Positions 24,701-34,375 of a DNA stretch of 64,000 nucleotides are shown one piece after another. The position numbers and the translations under genes were made by a program. Position 1 is the stretch's first letter. The number at the start of each line of letters is the position of its first letter. The notes below the pieces were generated by a model. It saw only the letters and a list, made by a program, of their open reading frames with translations, was not told the DNA's origin and made no database searches. Origin of the DNA: Pyrocephalus nanus (lineage: Eukaryota > Chordata > Aves > Passeriformes > Tyrannidae); NCBI GenBank assembly GCA_038380795.1, contig CM076280.1:3025501-3089500 (forward strand), written 5' to 3'.

Positions 24701-27700
24701 ACGTGGCTTTTAAATCCCTCCAGGGATGGGAACTCCCACTATTGCCCTGGGCAACCTGTGCCAGGTCTGGACAACCCTTTCAGTGAGGAAATTTTCCCTG
24801 ATATCCAACCTAAACCTCCCCTGATGGAATTTGAGGCCATTTGCTGTCCTGCCACTGGGAGAAGAGCCTGACCCCCCACCTGCTCCAACCTCCAGGGAGT
24901 TGTTGAGAGTGAGAAAGTCCTTTCTGAGCCATCTTTTCTCCAGGCTGAGCCCCCCCCCCAGCTGCATCTCCACCAGCTTTGCTGCTCTTCCAAAGGCAGG
25001 TCAGCTCTCCTACCTTCGGGGTGTTGGCCCCGAGGCAGGACAAGAAGTGTGTCCCGTCCTGTCCCTCTGCCTGTGGAGCCGCTCGTGTGGACCCTGCAGA
25101 GCTGGCTGAGCAGGGGGGCAGGAGCCAGGAGGGAGCTGCTGATGGGACCCTGCCAGGCTGCAGGGGGGACAGGAAAGATGGGGCTGCTCAGATGGGAAGA
25201 GCAGCAGAGACACAGAGCTGAAGGTGGGATCTTGCAGGCTGTGCCACAAACCAACAGCCAGATAAACAGGGGAGCTGACTGTGGGGCTGGTGGCCCAGGG
25301 GTCACCCAGCTGGGCTGTGGTGTCACCACACTGGGAGGTGGTGCCTTGACCATCCTGCCAGGGCTCTGCTGGGCTGGGAGGATGACTCTGGATCACCCTC
25401 AGCTGCTGGTTGGGGTAGATGGAGTGCATCTGTCATTGTGGATACATTGCAGTGCTGTCATTCAGATAACATGGTAGTGCTCTCCTCCTTGTACCTTAAG
25501 GGGGCTTTTAAAGGGGAGGAAGAGGGAGCTGTTACAGAGACAGATAATGACAGGACAAGGGACAGTGGTTTTAAAATGAAAAAGGGTAGTTTAAAATGAG
25601 ATGTGAGGAAGAAATTGTTCCCTGTGAGGGTGGGCAGGCCCTGGAACAGGTTGCCCAGAGAAGCTGTGGCTGCCCCATCCCTGGGAGTGTTGGATGGGGC
25701 TTGGAGCAACCTGGGCTGGTGGAAAGTGTCCCTGCCCATGGCAGGGGGTAGAACAAGATGAGCTTTAAGGTCCTCTCCAATCCAGACCATTCTGTGATTG
25801 TCAGAACACAAAGAGAAGGAGAGTAAGTCTTTCTTATTCTGACCCTTACCAGAAAAATGCTGTGAACAGTTTACCAGATGTGCTCTGATGGGCACTTGGT
25901 GCTGTGAAGCATTTGAGATGCACAGTGGGAAACAGAGCAGTGGTGTTGGAGAATGCTGAGAGTCTGATGGTCCAAACTCTGTCTGAGTAGCATGTAACTT
26001 CATTAATGCTATCTTCATTTTGCTAATGGGGGAATTAAAATTAAATTAGATGGAAAATGCATCTGTTTTTATTTTCAGTGAAGTCTAACTTTTTTTAAAA
26101 AATAGTAAGGCTCTCTTTCATGTGGAGTGACGTACTTATGTTAATACAAGCACGCAGCAGTGGTGGTGTTTGAAATACCAGACTAAGTGGCTCATAAGAT
26201 ATGAGATTCTGAGATTGTACAGCCTAATTTTTCATGTCTCTGTGCAAAAAGTTGGTGCTTTGATGCACAAACTCTTTGAAAATCTTGAGATTAACGTTTG
26301 ATATTGAAAAAAAAAAAAATCTAAAGGATGTCAGATTCTGAGGGCCTGAATTTCAGGGACAGCTTGTCTGTTCCTGCTTAGTCAGCTCAGGAGACTTAGT
26401 CTGGCAGGGGAGGCTGTTTGTGCCCTGAAATGAGACAGTTTAGTTCCACTGTTACGGCAGAAAATAAAGTGACAGGTCACTGTAACACATGAACTGCAAG
26501 GAAGAGTTGACTGTGGGGAACTCTGGTGATTTATTTATTTTTTTTTTCCTCCTGTTCTGCTTTCCTTCCATGCAGCCACTCCAACCTGCTGTACATGGCC
26601 ACCCAGATCGCCTCTGGGATGAAGTACTTGGCATCCCTGAACTTTGTGCACAGGGATCTGGCAACTCGCAACTGCCTGGTGGGGAACAACTACACCATCA
26701 AGATCGCAGACTTTGGCATGAGCAGGAACCTCTACAGTGGGGATTACTACAGGATCCAGGGGAGAGCTGTGCTGCCCATTCGCTGGATGGCCTGGGAGAG
26801 CATCCTTCTGGTAGGGGCTGCACAAAGCCTGCCTTTATTCCTTCCTCTGATTTGCAGCGTGCCCCTGAAGCAGTGACAGTGTCTGTGTGACAGTCCTGGC
26901 AGCACCCCTGTGTGTGCTGGAGAGGGCCCCAGGTGAGGAGTGCCCTGGGTTGTGTTGGACATAACTCATGTCCTGGGAAAGGAGTGTGTCCCTGCAGATA
27001 CAGCACAGAACCCTACAATGCTTTGGGATGGAAGGGACCTTTGGAGGTCATCCAGTCCCACCCCCTGCCATGGGCAGGAGCACCTTCCACTAGCCCAGGT
27101 TGCTCCAACCTGGCCTTGGACATACCCACGGATGGGGCAGCCACAGCTTCTCTGGGCAACCTGTGCCAGGGCCTCCTCATCCTCACAGGGAGGAATTCCT
27201 TCCCAACATCCCATCTAACCCTGCCCTCTGGCAGTGGGAAGCCATTCCCTGTGTCCTGTCCCTCCATCCCTTGTCCCCAGTCCCTTTCCAGCTCTCCTGG
27301 AGCCCCTTTAGGCCCTGGAAGGGGCTCTCAGGTCTCCCTGGAGCCTTCTTTTCTCCAGTGAACCCCCCCGGCTCTCCCAGCCTGGCTCCAGAGCAGAGGG
27401 GTTCCAGCCCTGGGAGCATCTCCATGGCCTCCTCTGGACTCTCTGCAGCAGCTCCCTGTGCTCCCTGTGCTGTTCCCCAGGGCTGGGACAGCTCTGCAGG
27501 GGGGTCTCCCCTGAGGGGGCAGAGGGGCAGAATCCCCCCTGTCCTGCTGCCCACACTGTGGGATCAGCCCAGGGCACAGGGGGGGTTTCTGTGCTGGGCC
27601 ATGTTCAGCATCTCCCCCACCAGCCCCTCCAAGTCCTTCCCCCAGGGCTGCTCCATCTGCTCATCCCCAGCCTGGATTGATCCTGGGGCTGCCCTGACCC

Positions 27701-30392
27701 AGGGGCAGAACCAGCACTTGGCCTTGTTAAACCATTGTCCCCATGGGCCCACTTGATCTTGTCCATGTCCCTCTGGATGGCATCCCTGCCCTCAGCCCTC
27801 ATCTCCATCATTCTGTTCTGTGCCTGCTGTTCAGGATTCCTGCTGGAATTGTAAGGAAGTTGCCTTCCTGTGCTTATTTTCCCAGCTGGGAAGCTCTGAC
27901 GGGCAGGGACAAAACTTGCTGAGTTTCAAGAGCCAGGTCTGGTTTTGAGCTGGGGTTTGGTTTTGTGTTTAAGGGTCCTGCTGTCTTCCCTCAGGACACT
28001 GTTCCCAAACACACCCAGCCTGGAGGCACTTCCTTAATATTCAGCCCTGTATTTCTTTCTCAGAGTAGTCGATGAGATCACTTGGTTGCATTTTTATTTT
28101 TACAACATGCTCCCCAGGTACTCAGAAAAATTGTAGTTCCCTCTGCTATAAAAGCTACCAGGCCAAGGCTTTCCTAAATTGACCCTCCTTTCCTGGTTAC
28201 AGCTGCATCTCAACCAGAAGTCACTCCCATCTTCCTTGTGTGGACATCTTCCAAACCTTGCCAGGCTGCAGGGGTTGCCAGATAAAGCCTGGCCACTGCA
28301 GGACTTGGGTGTTTTCAGCCCAAACAGGCCCTCCAGCCCCCCAAGTGTTCTGTGCTATTTTCTGAGCAGTCTTTTTTTCTCCACAAACGTTGTTCCAAAC
28401 ACAGCCAGTTTGGGCACATTTTTGGGAGACACAAAACAGGGACAGCGAGCACACTGTCACACTGGCTTCTTAATGTGCAAACATCAAAATGATCTCGGGG
28501 TTTTCTCTTGAGAGTCTGGAGTCTGCTCCAGCTCTGCTTTCACCCCCAGGCCTTTGCTTTCCCCTTCAGAGGCTTTTCTCTGTTCTCAGCTGTTTCAGGT
28601 GCAGGTAGACAGTGGCTGTCCACCCCCCAGTTCATTTTCTGCTGCAAACACTCTGTCTCAGGAGGGTCACAGGTCTCTGGCTCTCTCTGGAACCTGTTCC
28701 CTGTCACAAAAGTTTGCCCCAGTGAAAACTGCACCTTCTTGGAGCTGTCCCAGAGGTCCCACGACTGCTCCTGCCCCACAAACAGCCCTGCCCTGCCTTG
28801 GCCCCTCTGTGTGTGGCTGAGAGCAGCTCCCCTGCTCTGCTGGGAACATTTTCCCAGCTGTGGATCCAGCTGCAGGGGGTGCAGAGTGAAAGTGGTTTGG
28901 CTGAAGGGGGGCTGTGAAACAACCCTGGGCTTACAAGGTGCTTTTTCTGTCCACAGGGCAAGTTCACCACGGCCAGCGACGTGTGGGCGTTTGGGGTGAC
29001 CCTGTGGGAGATGTTTGTGCTGTGCAAGGAGCAGCCCTACAGCCTCCTCTCGGACGAGCAGGTCATCGAGAACACGGGGGAGTTCTTCAGGAGCCAGGGC
29101 AGGCAGGTGAGGAGGCAAACACAGCTCCTTCCTTCCTTCCCTGGAGCTGGTCCAACCCAGCTGGATGTTCCCAGGGCCTCTCTGCTGCTCTTAACCTCAT
29201 CTGCAGGAGTCTCAACTTCTCACCTGTGTCCTGCCTCTCCTCCCCTTTATCTGGGCTTATTGCACCAACTTCCCTCTCTTGGAGTCCCACTGGAAGAATC
29301 CTTTGGCCCTGTCCAGTGCTTTTTTCTCGTTATTACACTTCACTCTGCCCTGTCCTTGGCTTTTCCAGGCTCTCCTGCACGATTCCTTTGCCAGCTCTCT
29401 ACCCCCAGCGGTGCCTCTGAAAGATGAGGAAGCACTTAGGGAGGTGGGGAAGGAGGATTTGTAACTCCCCAGGGATTAGAAACTCCCTGTAGTATCTCCA
29501 CATAATCCAGGAGGCCTTTGGCCATCTCCAATTGCTGAAGGGCTTGCCTGTGTTGTTCTGTCCCCTCTCAGTCACTCCCAGGACTGCTCACCCCACTGCT
29601 GCTGCAGGACACTCCAGCTCCTCCGTACCCAAAACTGGAGTGCCAGTTCAGAACAGTTCACTATTCTCCCAAAAATCCCCTTCAGCACCAGAGAAATAAG
29701 GGAAATAAAATCTAGGGGGTGGTTAATTGCTGTCTCCCGATTAATACAGAGCCTAAAAGGTGTGAGCCTAAAAAATGAGAGGGGGAAATAAAATCATTCT
29801 GCCAAGCTGTGCTGTAGAAAAGCTCTAAAAGGTGTTTTTTCTGTCTCTGCTAACAAGCTGTCACGATGCTTAGAAAGCCTCATGGGTTGTCTACGGTGAG
29901 TTGAAAGTATTTGGATTTTACTGTGGTAAATCTGGTTTTGGTTTGTGTTTTTTGCTGTCTCTTGGAAGACAAATCCCTCTGAAGCATTCATGCTTTCTGG
30001 GAGACAAAGGCCTGTTCTGTGACCAGCTCATCAGACAAGTTGGCAGAGTGTCCGTGGTGCTGTCTGAGGTGGTGTCGGGGCTCTGTCCGGACTCCACTGC
30101 CAGGCTCGGGCTGCCTGGATGTCACTCACTGCATGGTGGCTGTGTCTTGTAAACCTGCAATGGGACTGTCCCTTGGTGTTACTTTAGCAAAGGCTCAGTT
30201 GTTCTGTGCAGATCCCACTGAAATAGCTGTGCCTCTCTCTCTTCCTTGCAGATCTATCTCTCCCAGACTCCTCTGTGCCCTAACCCTGTGTTCGACCTGA
30301 TGCTGAAGTGCTGGAGCAGGGACATCAAAGATCGTCCCACTTTTGACATGATCCACCACTTCCTGCTAGAACAATTGGAATCAAACATTTGA
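639..30392 (+). CDS. DDR2L: Discoidin-domain receptor tyrosine kinase, DDR2-like third paralogue (complete CDS, 16 coding exons)
   Basis: Collagen-activated receptor tyrosine kinase of the plasma membrane, complete at 873 codons (human DDR2 has 855). Coding exons: 639-702, 3460-3562, 5694-5922, 8626-8773, 8984-9089, 11645-11831, 15700-15946, 17107-17199, 17691-17848, 18085-18280, 19363-19607, 22617-22738, 23027-23224, 26576-26810, 28957-29106, 30252-30392. Every junction is GT-AG and the reading frame stays open throughout. Order of parts: short signal peptide, discoidin domain, discoidin-like domain, extracellular juxtamembrane stretch, one membrane helix (about 413-435), tyrosine-bearing cytosolic juxtamembrane region, tyrosine kinase. 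From memory of the human proteins it resembles DDR2 most in the ectodomain, yet differs at far more positions than a bird DDR2 should, and it has DDR1-like juxtamembrane motifs. I therefore call a third paralogue; DDR2L is the name used for such genes. The promoter and first non-coding exon(s) lie left of the window. Confidence 0.93.
703..3459 (+). other. DDR2L intron, no feature recognised
   Basis: No repeat family, exon or RNA was recognised. The part from about 2690 to 3400 is AT-rich. A 308-codon antisense frame (666-1592, minus) is open but resembles nothing I know and overlaps the first coding exon. Confidence 0.5.
3460..8773 (+). CDS. DDR2L: Discoidin (collagen-binding) domain exons
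   Basis: Three exons (3460-3562, 5694-5922, 8626-8773) encode residues 22-181, the F5/8C-type discoidin domain. Visible are [35 protein letters not shown] and [10 protein letters not shown]. By alignment with DDR2, the collagen-contact residues Trp52, Thr56 and Asp69 correspond here to Trp46, Thr50 and Asp63, all present, so collagen binding is probably kept. Four cysteines (24, 67, 170, 178) fit the two disulphides of the family. The 3562 donor is followed about 18 bases later by a run of about 20 A (3581-3600) and then a T run. Confidence 0.9.
4776..5155 (-). mobile_element. CR1 LINE 3' fragment
   Basis: Reverse complement of the CR1 3' region. It shows the hallmark series 'aggttgcccagagaagctgtggctgc', 'ccatgg...ggggg', and the ggttggaa end, here read backwards as 'cttgggttggaggggccc'. 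5'-truncated, within a DDR2L intron. Confidence 0.85.
5923..8625 (+). other. DDR2L intron, no feature recognised
   Basis: 2.7 kb without a recognisable repeat or exon. Several frames of 60-120 codons are open, but none is flanked by fitting splice sites or resembles a known protein. Confidence 0.4.
8984..15946 (+). CDS. DDR2L: Discoidin-like domain exons
   Basis: Exons 8984-9089, 11645-11831 and 15700-15946 encode residues about 182-361, the second (DS-like) ectodomain of DDRs. Signature stretches are [45 protein letters not shown]-type [27 protein letters not shown] and [15 protein letters not shown]. Three N-glycosylation sequons are visible (NDS, NES, NFT), each at a place where DDR2 also has one. 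No frameshift or stop is seen. Confidence 0.9.
9090..11644 (+). other. DDR2L intron, no feature recognised
   Basis: 2.6 kb; T-rich between about 10380 and 10450. Nothing else stands out. Confidence 0.4.
11896..12045 (-). mobile_element. CR1 LINE 3' end fragment
   Basis: Starts 'agaatctcagactggtttgggttggaag' and continues with 'ccaccccctgccatgggcag' and 'ccaggttgctcc', the antisense CR1 3' end. It lies about 65 bases after the donor of exon 11645-11831. Confidence 0.8.
15105..15215. repeat. Two-copy direct repeat of about 55 bases
   Basis: ACTATTATTAATGAT followed by a diverged stretch and AATCCATCTTTACT or AATCCATCTTTGAT occurs twice in tandem. Within the 3.9-kb intron 11832-15699, in which only this and the CR1 piece at 11.9 kb were recognised. 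Confidence 0.6.
16125..16400 (-). mobile_element. CR1 LINE 3' fragment (subfamily with 'acaccccaacaatccca')
   Basis: Antisense CR1: 'catagagtcataaaatatcctgagttgga', 'cctgcacagacaccccaaca', 'cctgttcagtgccaaccacc' and 'gatccaccctgagcctgccc'. The same subfamily recurs at 40.2 kb and 41.7 kb. Confidence 0.85.
17107..19607 (+). CDS. DDR2L: Extracellular linker, membrane helix and cytosolic juxtamembrane exons
   Basis: Exons 17107-17199, 17691-17848, 18085-18280 and 19363-19607 encode residues about 362-592. A Ser/Thr-rich linker with sequons NVT and NTS is followed by the helix ([14 protein letters not shown] and on, residues 413-435), then [10 protein letters not shown]. The cytosolic part has a canonical NPTY at 477-480, [25 protein letters not shown] and MYAVPAL. 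The NPxY and SGDYxEP motifs recall DDR1 (Shc-type docking and a YxEP site); human DDR2, as I recall it, lacks both. The last exon ends inside the kinase glycine loop, GEGQFGEV. Confidence 0.88.
19859..20099 (+). repeat. Intronic duplicated segment, copy A
   Basis: Direct repeat of 21841-22116. Shared stretches include TTGTACAACCCTGG or CTGTACAACCCTGG, TAATTTTATGTCTTT, TTAATTTATCAGAAGTAAT, TTCACATCACA, CTGGAATTAG and TTCCTGGATGCTCCT, in the same order. A third short piece (GACTGGTTGTAGTTCCTGGGTGCT) lies at about 19820. Not an identified repeat family. Confidence 0.8.
20125..20190 (+). mobile_element. CR1 LINE 3' tail remnant
   Basis: 'gttgggactagatgagcttt' through to 'cattctatgagtctatgatt', the CR1 terminus with its ATTCTATG-type octamers; only the last 65 or so bases remain. 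Confidence 0.7.
20500..21800. repeat. Pyrimidine-rich stretch between the intronic duplicates
   Basis: Strong C+T bias on the plus strand over about 1.3 kb, with many CTCC, TTCC and TTTTTT runs. Several overlapping open frames rich in Leu, Ser and Phe result from this bias and are not taken as genes. Confidence 0.55.
21841..22116 (+). repeat. Intronic duplicated segment, copy B
   Basis: Second copy of 19859-20099, about 2 kb downstream in the same DDR2L intron (19608-22616). It has a longer T run (about 22026-22042) and small insertions relative to copy A. Confidence 0.8.
22617..30392 (+). CDS. DDR2L: Tyrosine kinase domain exons and stop
   Basis: Exons 22617-22738, 23027-23224, 26576-26810, 28957-29106 and 30252-30392 complete the kinase. 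The catalytic set is intact: glycine loop GEGQFGEV across the previous junction, VAVK (Lys622), HRDLATRN (Asp726), DFG (Asp744), activation-loop YSGDYY (Tyr752, 756, 757) and [11 protein letters not shown]. The insert between GDLNQFLS and the following helix is short ([13 protein letters not shown]). The protein ends [12 protein letters not shown] and TGA at 30390-30392. An active kinase is expected. Confidence 0.92.
24598..24960 (-). mobile_element. CR1 LINE 3' fragment
   Basis: Antisense CR1: 'aaatccctccagggatggga', 'tgccctgggcaacctgtgcc', 'gatatccaacctaaacctcc', ending 'tctccaggctgagccccccc'. In the DDR2L intron 23225-26575. Confidence 0.88.
25492..25802 (+). mobile_element. CR1 LINE 3' fragment
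   Basis: Sense CR1: 'gaagaaattgttccctgtga', 'gggtgggcaggccctggaac', 'ctggtggaaagtgtccctgc' and the end 'tccagaccattctgtgatt'. It lies in the same intron as the oppositely oriented copy at 24.6-25.0 kb. Confidence 0.9.
27000..27825 (-). mobile_element. CR1 LINE 3' fragment, longest antisense copy
   Basis: Antisense CR1 of about 0.8 kb in the DDR2L intron 26811-28956. It begins 'ggatggaagggacctttgga' and reaches 5'-ward into the region read as 'ttgtccatgtccctctggat'. It has many open frames but no intact reverse transcriptase. Confidence 0.88.
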
Positions 30393-31740
30393 CTCCAGAA
30401 AGAGAGGCAAACTGTCGAGAACAGAGTGACTTTTGGGGTCTCTTTGCCTGTTCCTCACAGAAGATGGCCAGGCCACCTCGCTCCCCTCCCCGACTGGGCC
30501 CTATTTAAGTTGAGACGTCCATGGCAGCTGCTCGTTCTATTGGCCATGGGCTGACACACAGGACCAGAGGATCTCATTTGGTTGAAAAATCATCTCCTCT
30601 TCTGAATCATTTCCTGGGAATACTGTGAGAGGGGGTTTTATTGGATACTTCAGGCGAAAGGAATGAGTAAAACTCGGAGGGACTTGGAGCTCTCTCCTGG
30701 CTGGAAGAGAAGGCGCCGGTCGGCGAGAGCCACTGGAGAACAGGTTTCTGGAAGGAAAGACTTGAGCCTTCTAGAGCTATTCCATTAAATCAGATGGAAG
30801 TCTTGTGCACATTAGCAAGTGTTTCTGTGTGCTCTCACTACACACAGCAGTGAGAGGCCGGAAACGTCTGGAGCTGGGAAATGGTTTAACGGACTCGGGA
30901 ACTGACGGAGCATTTTAGCAACCCTTTGGGATTGTAGACGCTGCCAGGGTCTACAGAGGATGCTGAAACAAGAGTCCAAGATGATGTTCTGTTTTCCTGT
31001 GGTTGTTAAGCACTGCTTTGGTTATATATGTGCGTTTTTCCCCACACTGGATTTTTTTTTTTTTTTCTAGAAAAAAAAATAATTTTGAAAATGAATGTTT
31101 AAAGGGTCATGGGAAGGTCCCTGCGGTAGAAGATCTTCCCCTGACCTACAAATTAAGGCTAGGTAGGGAGTTTGTATTGAGAAGTAGCTGATACTGTACT
31201 ACTGTCACTATGTAGATTTATTAACCTAATGAACTTGTAGCCACAATGGACTGATGTGCAATTAATCCTGTATAATTACCCATCAATATGAGATCTCTAA
31301 GTCAATGCTGTTATGTGTGAGAGGGAACTCAGATTTGGTGGCTGAGAGCAGAGCCCTCTTTGTCACTTGTCACAGCTCCTGGGGGAGGGACAGGAGCAGC
31401 ACACGGGGCACCCCCACGTGTGTGCCCGGTGTCAGGGGGTCCTCCCCAGCTCTGCACCAGGTTCATGCCATCAGCTGGGCAGGGGCAGCTCGGCCAGGCT
31501 CTGTCACTGTCCCCTGCCCCTGGGAGCTGGGCTGGCACATCCCCTCAGGGGTCTGTCCCGTGTTTCGGGTGCTCCCCGTGCGGTGCGGGGCCGGTTCCTC
31601 ATTGAACTTGGGGTTGGTTTGTGTGTGGTGCCACAAACAGCTCATTCTCTGGAGGGTTTTAGAGGGCTCTGAAATCCATTTGGAGTGAGTTAGAGAGTTC
31701 AGTGTGTTTCTACAATAAATCCATTGTGGATTTACCAGGT
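30393..31740 (+). other. DDR2L: DDR2L 3' untranslated region (extent inferred)
   Basis: The sequence after the stop has no further open frame of note. The first good AATAAA is at 31714-31719; an ATTAAA at about 30785 could give a shorter form. It is AT-rich around 31.0-31.3 kb, with a T run at about 31051. Confidence 0.5.
31714..31719 (+). terminator. Candidate polyadenylation signal of DDR2L
   Basis: AATAAA in a TTCTACAATAAATCC context, the first canonical signal after the DDR2L stop, about 1.3 kb downstream. Use is inferred. Confidence 0.45.
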
Positions 31741-33299
31741 GCCTGAGGAATACTCTGCTATTCCCTCTTTAATCGTTTAGCGAGATACTTAGGACCAAAC
31801 CAAACATTTCATAAGCTGGGAGAGGATGAAAGCTCAGCACTTGGCTTTTTGTTTTTTTGTTTTTGTTTGTTTGTTTGTTTGGTTTTTAAAGCAGCATCCA
31901 GCATAGCATATATTTCCAGTAAAGATTAAAAAGATAATTTTTATCTTAGCCACAAGCACAGATGCCCGGCTGTCTGCGCTGAGAGCTCTGAGAGAGGGCA
32001 CTGCTGAGAGGAGGCAGTGTCTGAACAGTTACAACACAGGGATAATTGTGTGGAGAGAAAAAAACCTGCCTCTGAATTGGCAGATGCCAGGCTGGAGCGT
32101 GGCATGGCTGTGTCTGCTCCCATCAAACTCCCCTGGGAAGTTTCCCAGCCCGGGAGGGGCCGTGCCCGGGGTGTCCTGTCCTGGCTGTGTGGGGTGTCCC
32201 CATCTGAGCTGCTCCTCTGAGCCCCTTTATGGCTGAGCAGCTGGAAGGCCCAAAGCATCTCCTCTGCCCTGCTCAGGTGAAGCTCAGCCCCAGTTGTTTC
32301 CCCTGTGAGTGGAGGGGAGCTGCCATTCCCTGTGTGTGCCCCCTCTCCGGAGCTGGGTGGTGGGAGGTGGAGTTGCTGCAGAGCCTGTTGGGCACCTGGC
32401 AAACCACTCAGCTGTGGTATCCCTGGAATGTTTGTGTCCTGTCCCAGAAAATGTACCCCAGTACCACACAGCCCTGTGCTGTAAAGTCACCAGACAGGCT
32501 CTGTGCTCCTGCTCCATCGGGATGTGCTGTTCCTCCAGTGACATGTTGACATACCAAGTTTCTCTCATATCAATAAATTCTAATGATAACCTTGACAAAA
32601 GTGAATTTCTACTTCTTTTTTTACCCAGGTGTCTGCCCTGAGCACTGATATTTTGGTGTGATTGTTCAGGAGCTCTTTGGTAAGTGTGTGACCCCCAGAT
32701 TTGGAGGGAGCAGCCCTTGACCATCCAAAGAAATGAGCTTTGAGGGGGTTTCTGGAAATGCTGGAAAGGTGCCAGCCCAAGGCACCTCGGGCAGGTGGGG
32801 CCTGGAATGCTCTGGGGTTGTTGGTTGGTGCTGCATTTCAGCAAGCAACTTTTCATCTTAGTGTTAAAATCAGATGCTTTAGGCTTTGTAGGTCCCTTTA
32901 TCAGCCTGTCCACTAAAAGCTGAGCTAATTTCAAAGCTCCCTTGGGGTGCTCTGGGCCTGACACATCTGGGCTTTGAACATCTCCAAGGCTGGAGATGCC
33001 ACCCCCTCCCCTGACCCTGTCCCAGGGCTGTTCTGTGCCCACAGAGGAGAATTTTTCCTTGTGTCTGCTGGGCCTTCCCCTTGTGTTTTGTGCCTGTTCC
33101 CTCTTGGTCTTCCACTGTGCACGTCTGGGAAGAGCCATCCTACCCCTGGCACACCCATCCACCCTATGGGCCTCACATCTGCTGATCAGAGCTCAGGTAC
33201 TTGGACAAACTCAGGTGCATTTTATAAAGGCTGGAAATACCAGATCTCTGTTTAGGCACCCAAGGACAAGAGTCAAGCAGAATTTTTATACCTTCAGAT
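31735..33299. other. Intergenic DNA between DDR2L and CIMIP2A
   Basis: No gene recognised. It holds a TTTG/T-rich simple repeat at about 31846-31890. A 292-codon antisense frame (32284-33162, minus) has no recognisable similarity, no domain and no fitting exon structure. Confidence 0.45.
31846..31890. repeat. (GTTT)n-like simple repeat
   Basis: TTTTTGTTTTTTTGTTTTTG followed by several GTTT units. Confidence 0.8.
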
Positions 33300-33522
33300 A
33301 GAATTTTGGGGGAATTGAGGCACCTAACAGGTGAGAAACACCCTCAAATATTCAACAGGTTGCCCAGAGAGGTGGCAGATTCCCCATCCCTGCTAGTGTT
33401 GAGCACCCTGCTCCAGTGGAAGGTGTCTGTGCTCACTGCAGGGGGGTTGGACCAGATGGGCTTTAAAGGTCCCTTCCAGCCCAAACTATTCATTGGTTCT
33501 ATGATTTAATGATTCTGTGGTT
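33300..33522 (+). mobile_element. CR1 LINE 3' fragment
   Basis: Sense CR1: 'caggttgcccagagaggtgg', 'ggggggttggaccagatggg', 'ggtcccttccagcccaaact', ending in repeated ATTCTRTG-like units. Confidence 0.85.
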
Positions 33523-33764
33523 TCTGGTAAGTAGCTCTGAAACCTTCAAGTGATTCTGCAGCCACATGGCCAAGCTCTCCAAGGCCAGGGGGATTTTGGC
33601 AGTGAATGATGCTGGTGACTGGTACTGGGGTTGGTGGAAACGATGCTGGTGCCAAACAGGCATGGGGGGATCTTTGGCTTGGGGACATTCTGGGCACAGT
33701 TGCTGTGGAAAGCCAGGAAAGCTGGAGGGGACTTTTTTGCAAGGGCAGGTGGTGATGGGGGCAG

Positions 33765-33982
33765 GTTTAGATCAGATATTGGGAATAAAATTGTTCCCTG
33801 AAGGTGGGCAGGCCCTGGCACAGGTTGGGCAGAGAAGCTGTGGCTGCCCCATCCCTGGAAGTGTCCAAGGCCAGGTTGGACGGGGCTTGGAGCAGCCTGG
33901 GACAGTGGGAGGTGGCAGGGTAGTTGGAACAAGATGATTTTTATGGTCCCTTCTATCCCAAACCATTGTAGGGTTCTGGGCT
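33765..33982 (+). mobile_element. CR1 LINE 3' fragment
   Basis: Sense CR1: 'gatattgggaataaaattgt', 'gaagctgtggctgccccatc', 'ggagcagcctgggacagtgg' and 'ggtcccttctatcccaaacc'. A second insertion just after the one at 33.3 kb. Confidence 0.87.
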
Positions 33983-34175
33983 GTTCAGTGAACAGGAGCT
34001 CCGTGTTCTTCAGCTGAAGGGGGCAGAGAAACCCACCACACACAAGACTGGGAATGGAACAGCCTTTATCCTGCAGGGAAGGGTCACATCCTCAAAGAGC
34101 CACACTGGGAGGGCAGCGAGGAGCAGGGAGAGGAGGGTTGAGCCTTCCCCCGAATCCCTGAGCCTGTGCCTGGAG

Positions 34176-34189
34176 GTTTCCATGGCAGC
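34176..34189. promoter_or_regulatory. RFX X-box-like palindrome upstream of CIMIP2A
   Basis: GTTTCCATGGCAGC matches the ciliary X-box consensus GTTGCCATGGCAAC at 12 of 14 positions, with the CCATGGCA core intact. It is 187 bases before the CIMIP2A ATG. RFX factors bind such sites in ciliary gene promoters; function here is inferred. Confidence 0.5.
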
Positions 34190-34375
34190 AGAACCTGTGG
34201 GCAGTGCTGGCCTGGCCAGGCCATGGGGGAACAAAGAGCTGTGTCCAGGAGAACCTGAGGAGTTCTGTGCTGCAGATGGAGCTCTGTCAGGTGCTGACAT
34301 CACTGAGGTTCCCCTGGAGACCACGTGGGGCTGTGTCTCCTTCCCCCCTCCACCACCACCAGAAGTAACATCACC

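Noticed and set aside
639..30392. Calling the receptor DDR2 itself
   Set aside because: The ectodomain and juxtamembrane region differ from DDR2 at far more positions than expected for a bird orthologue, DDR1-like motifs are present, and the neighbours are those of 9q34, not 1q23.
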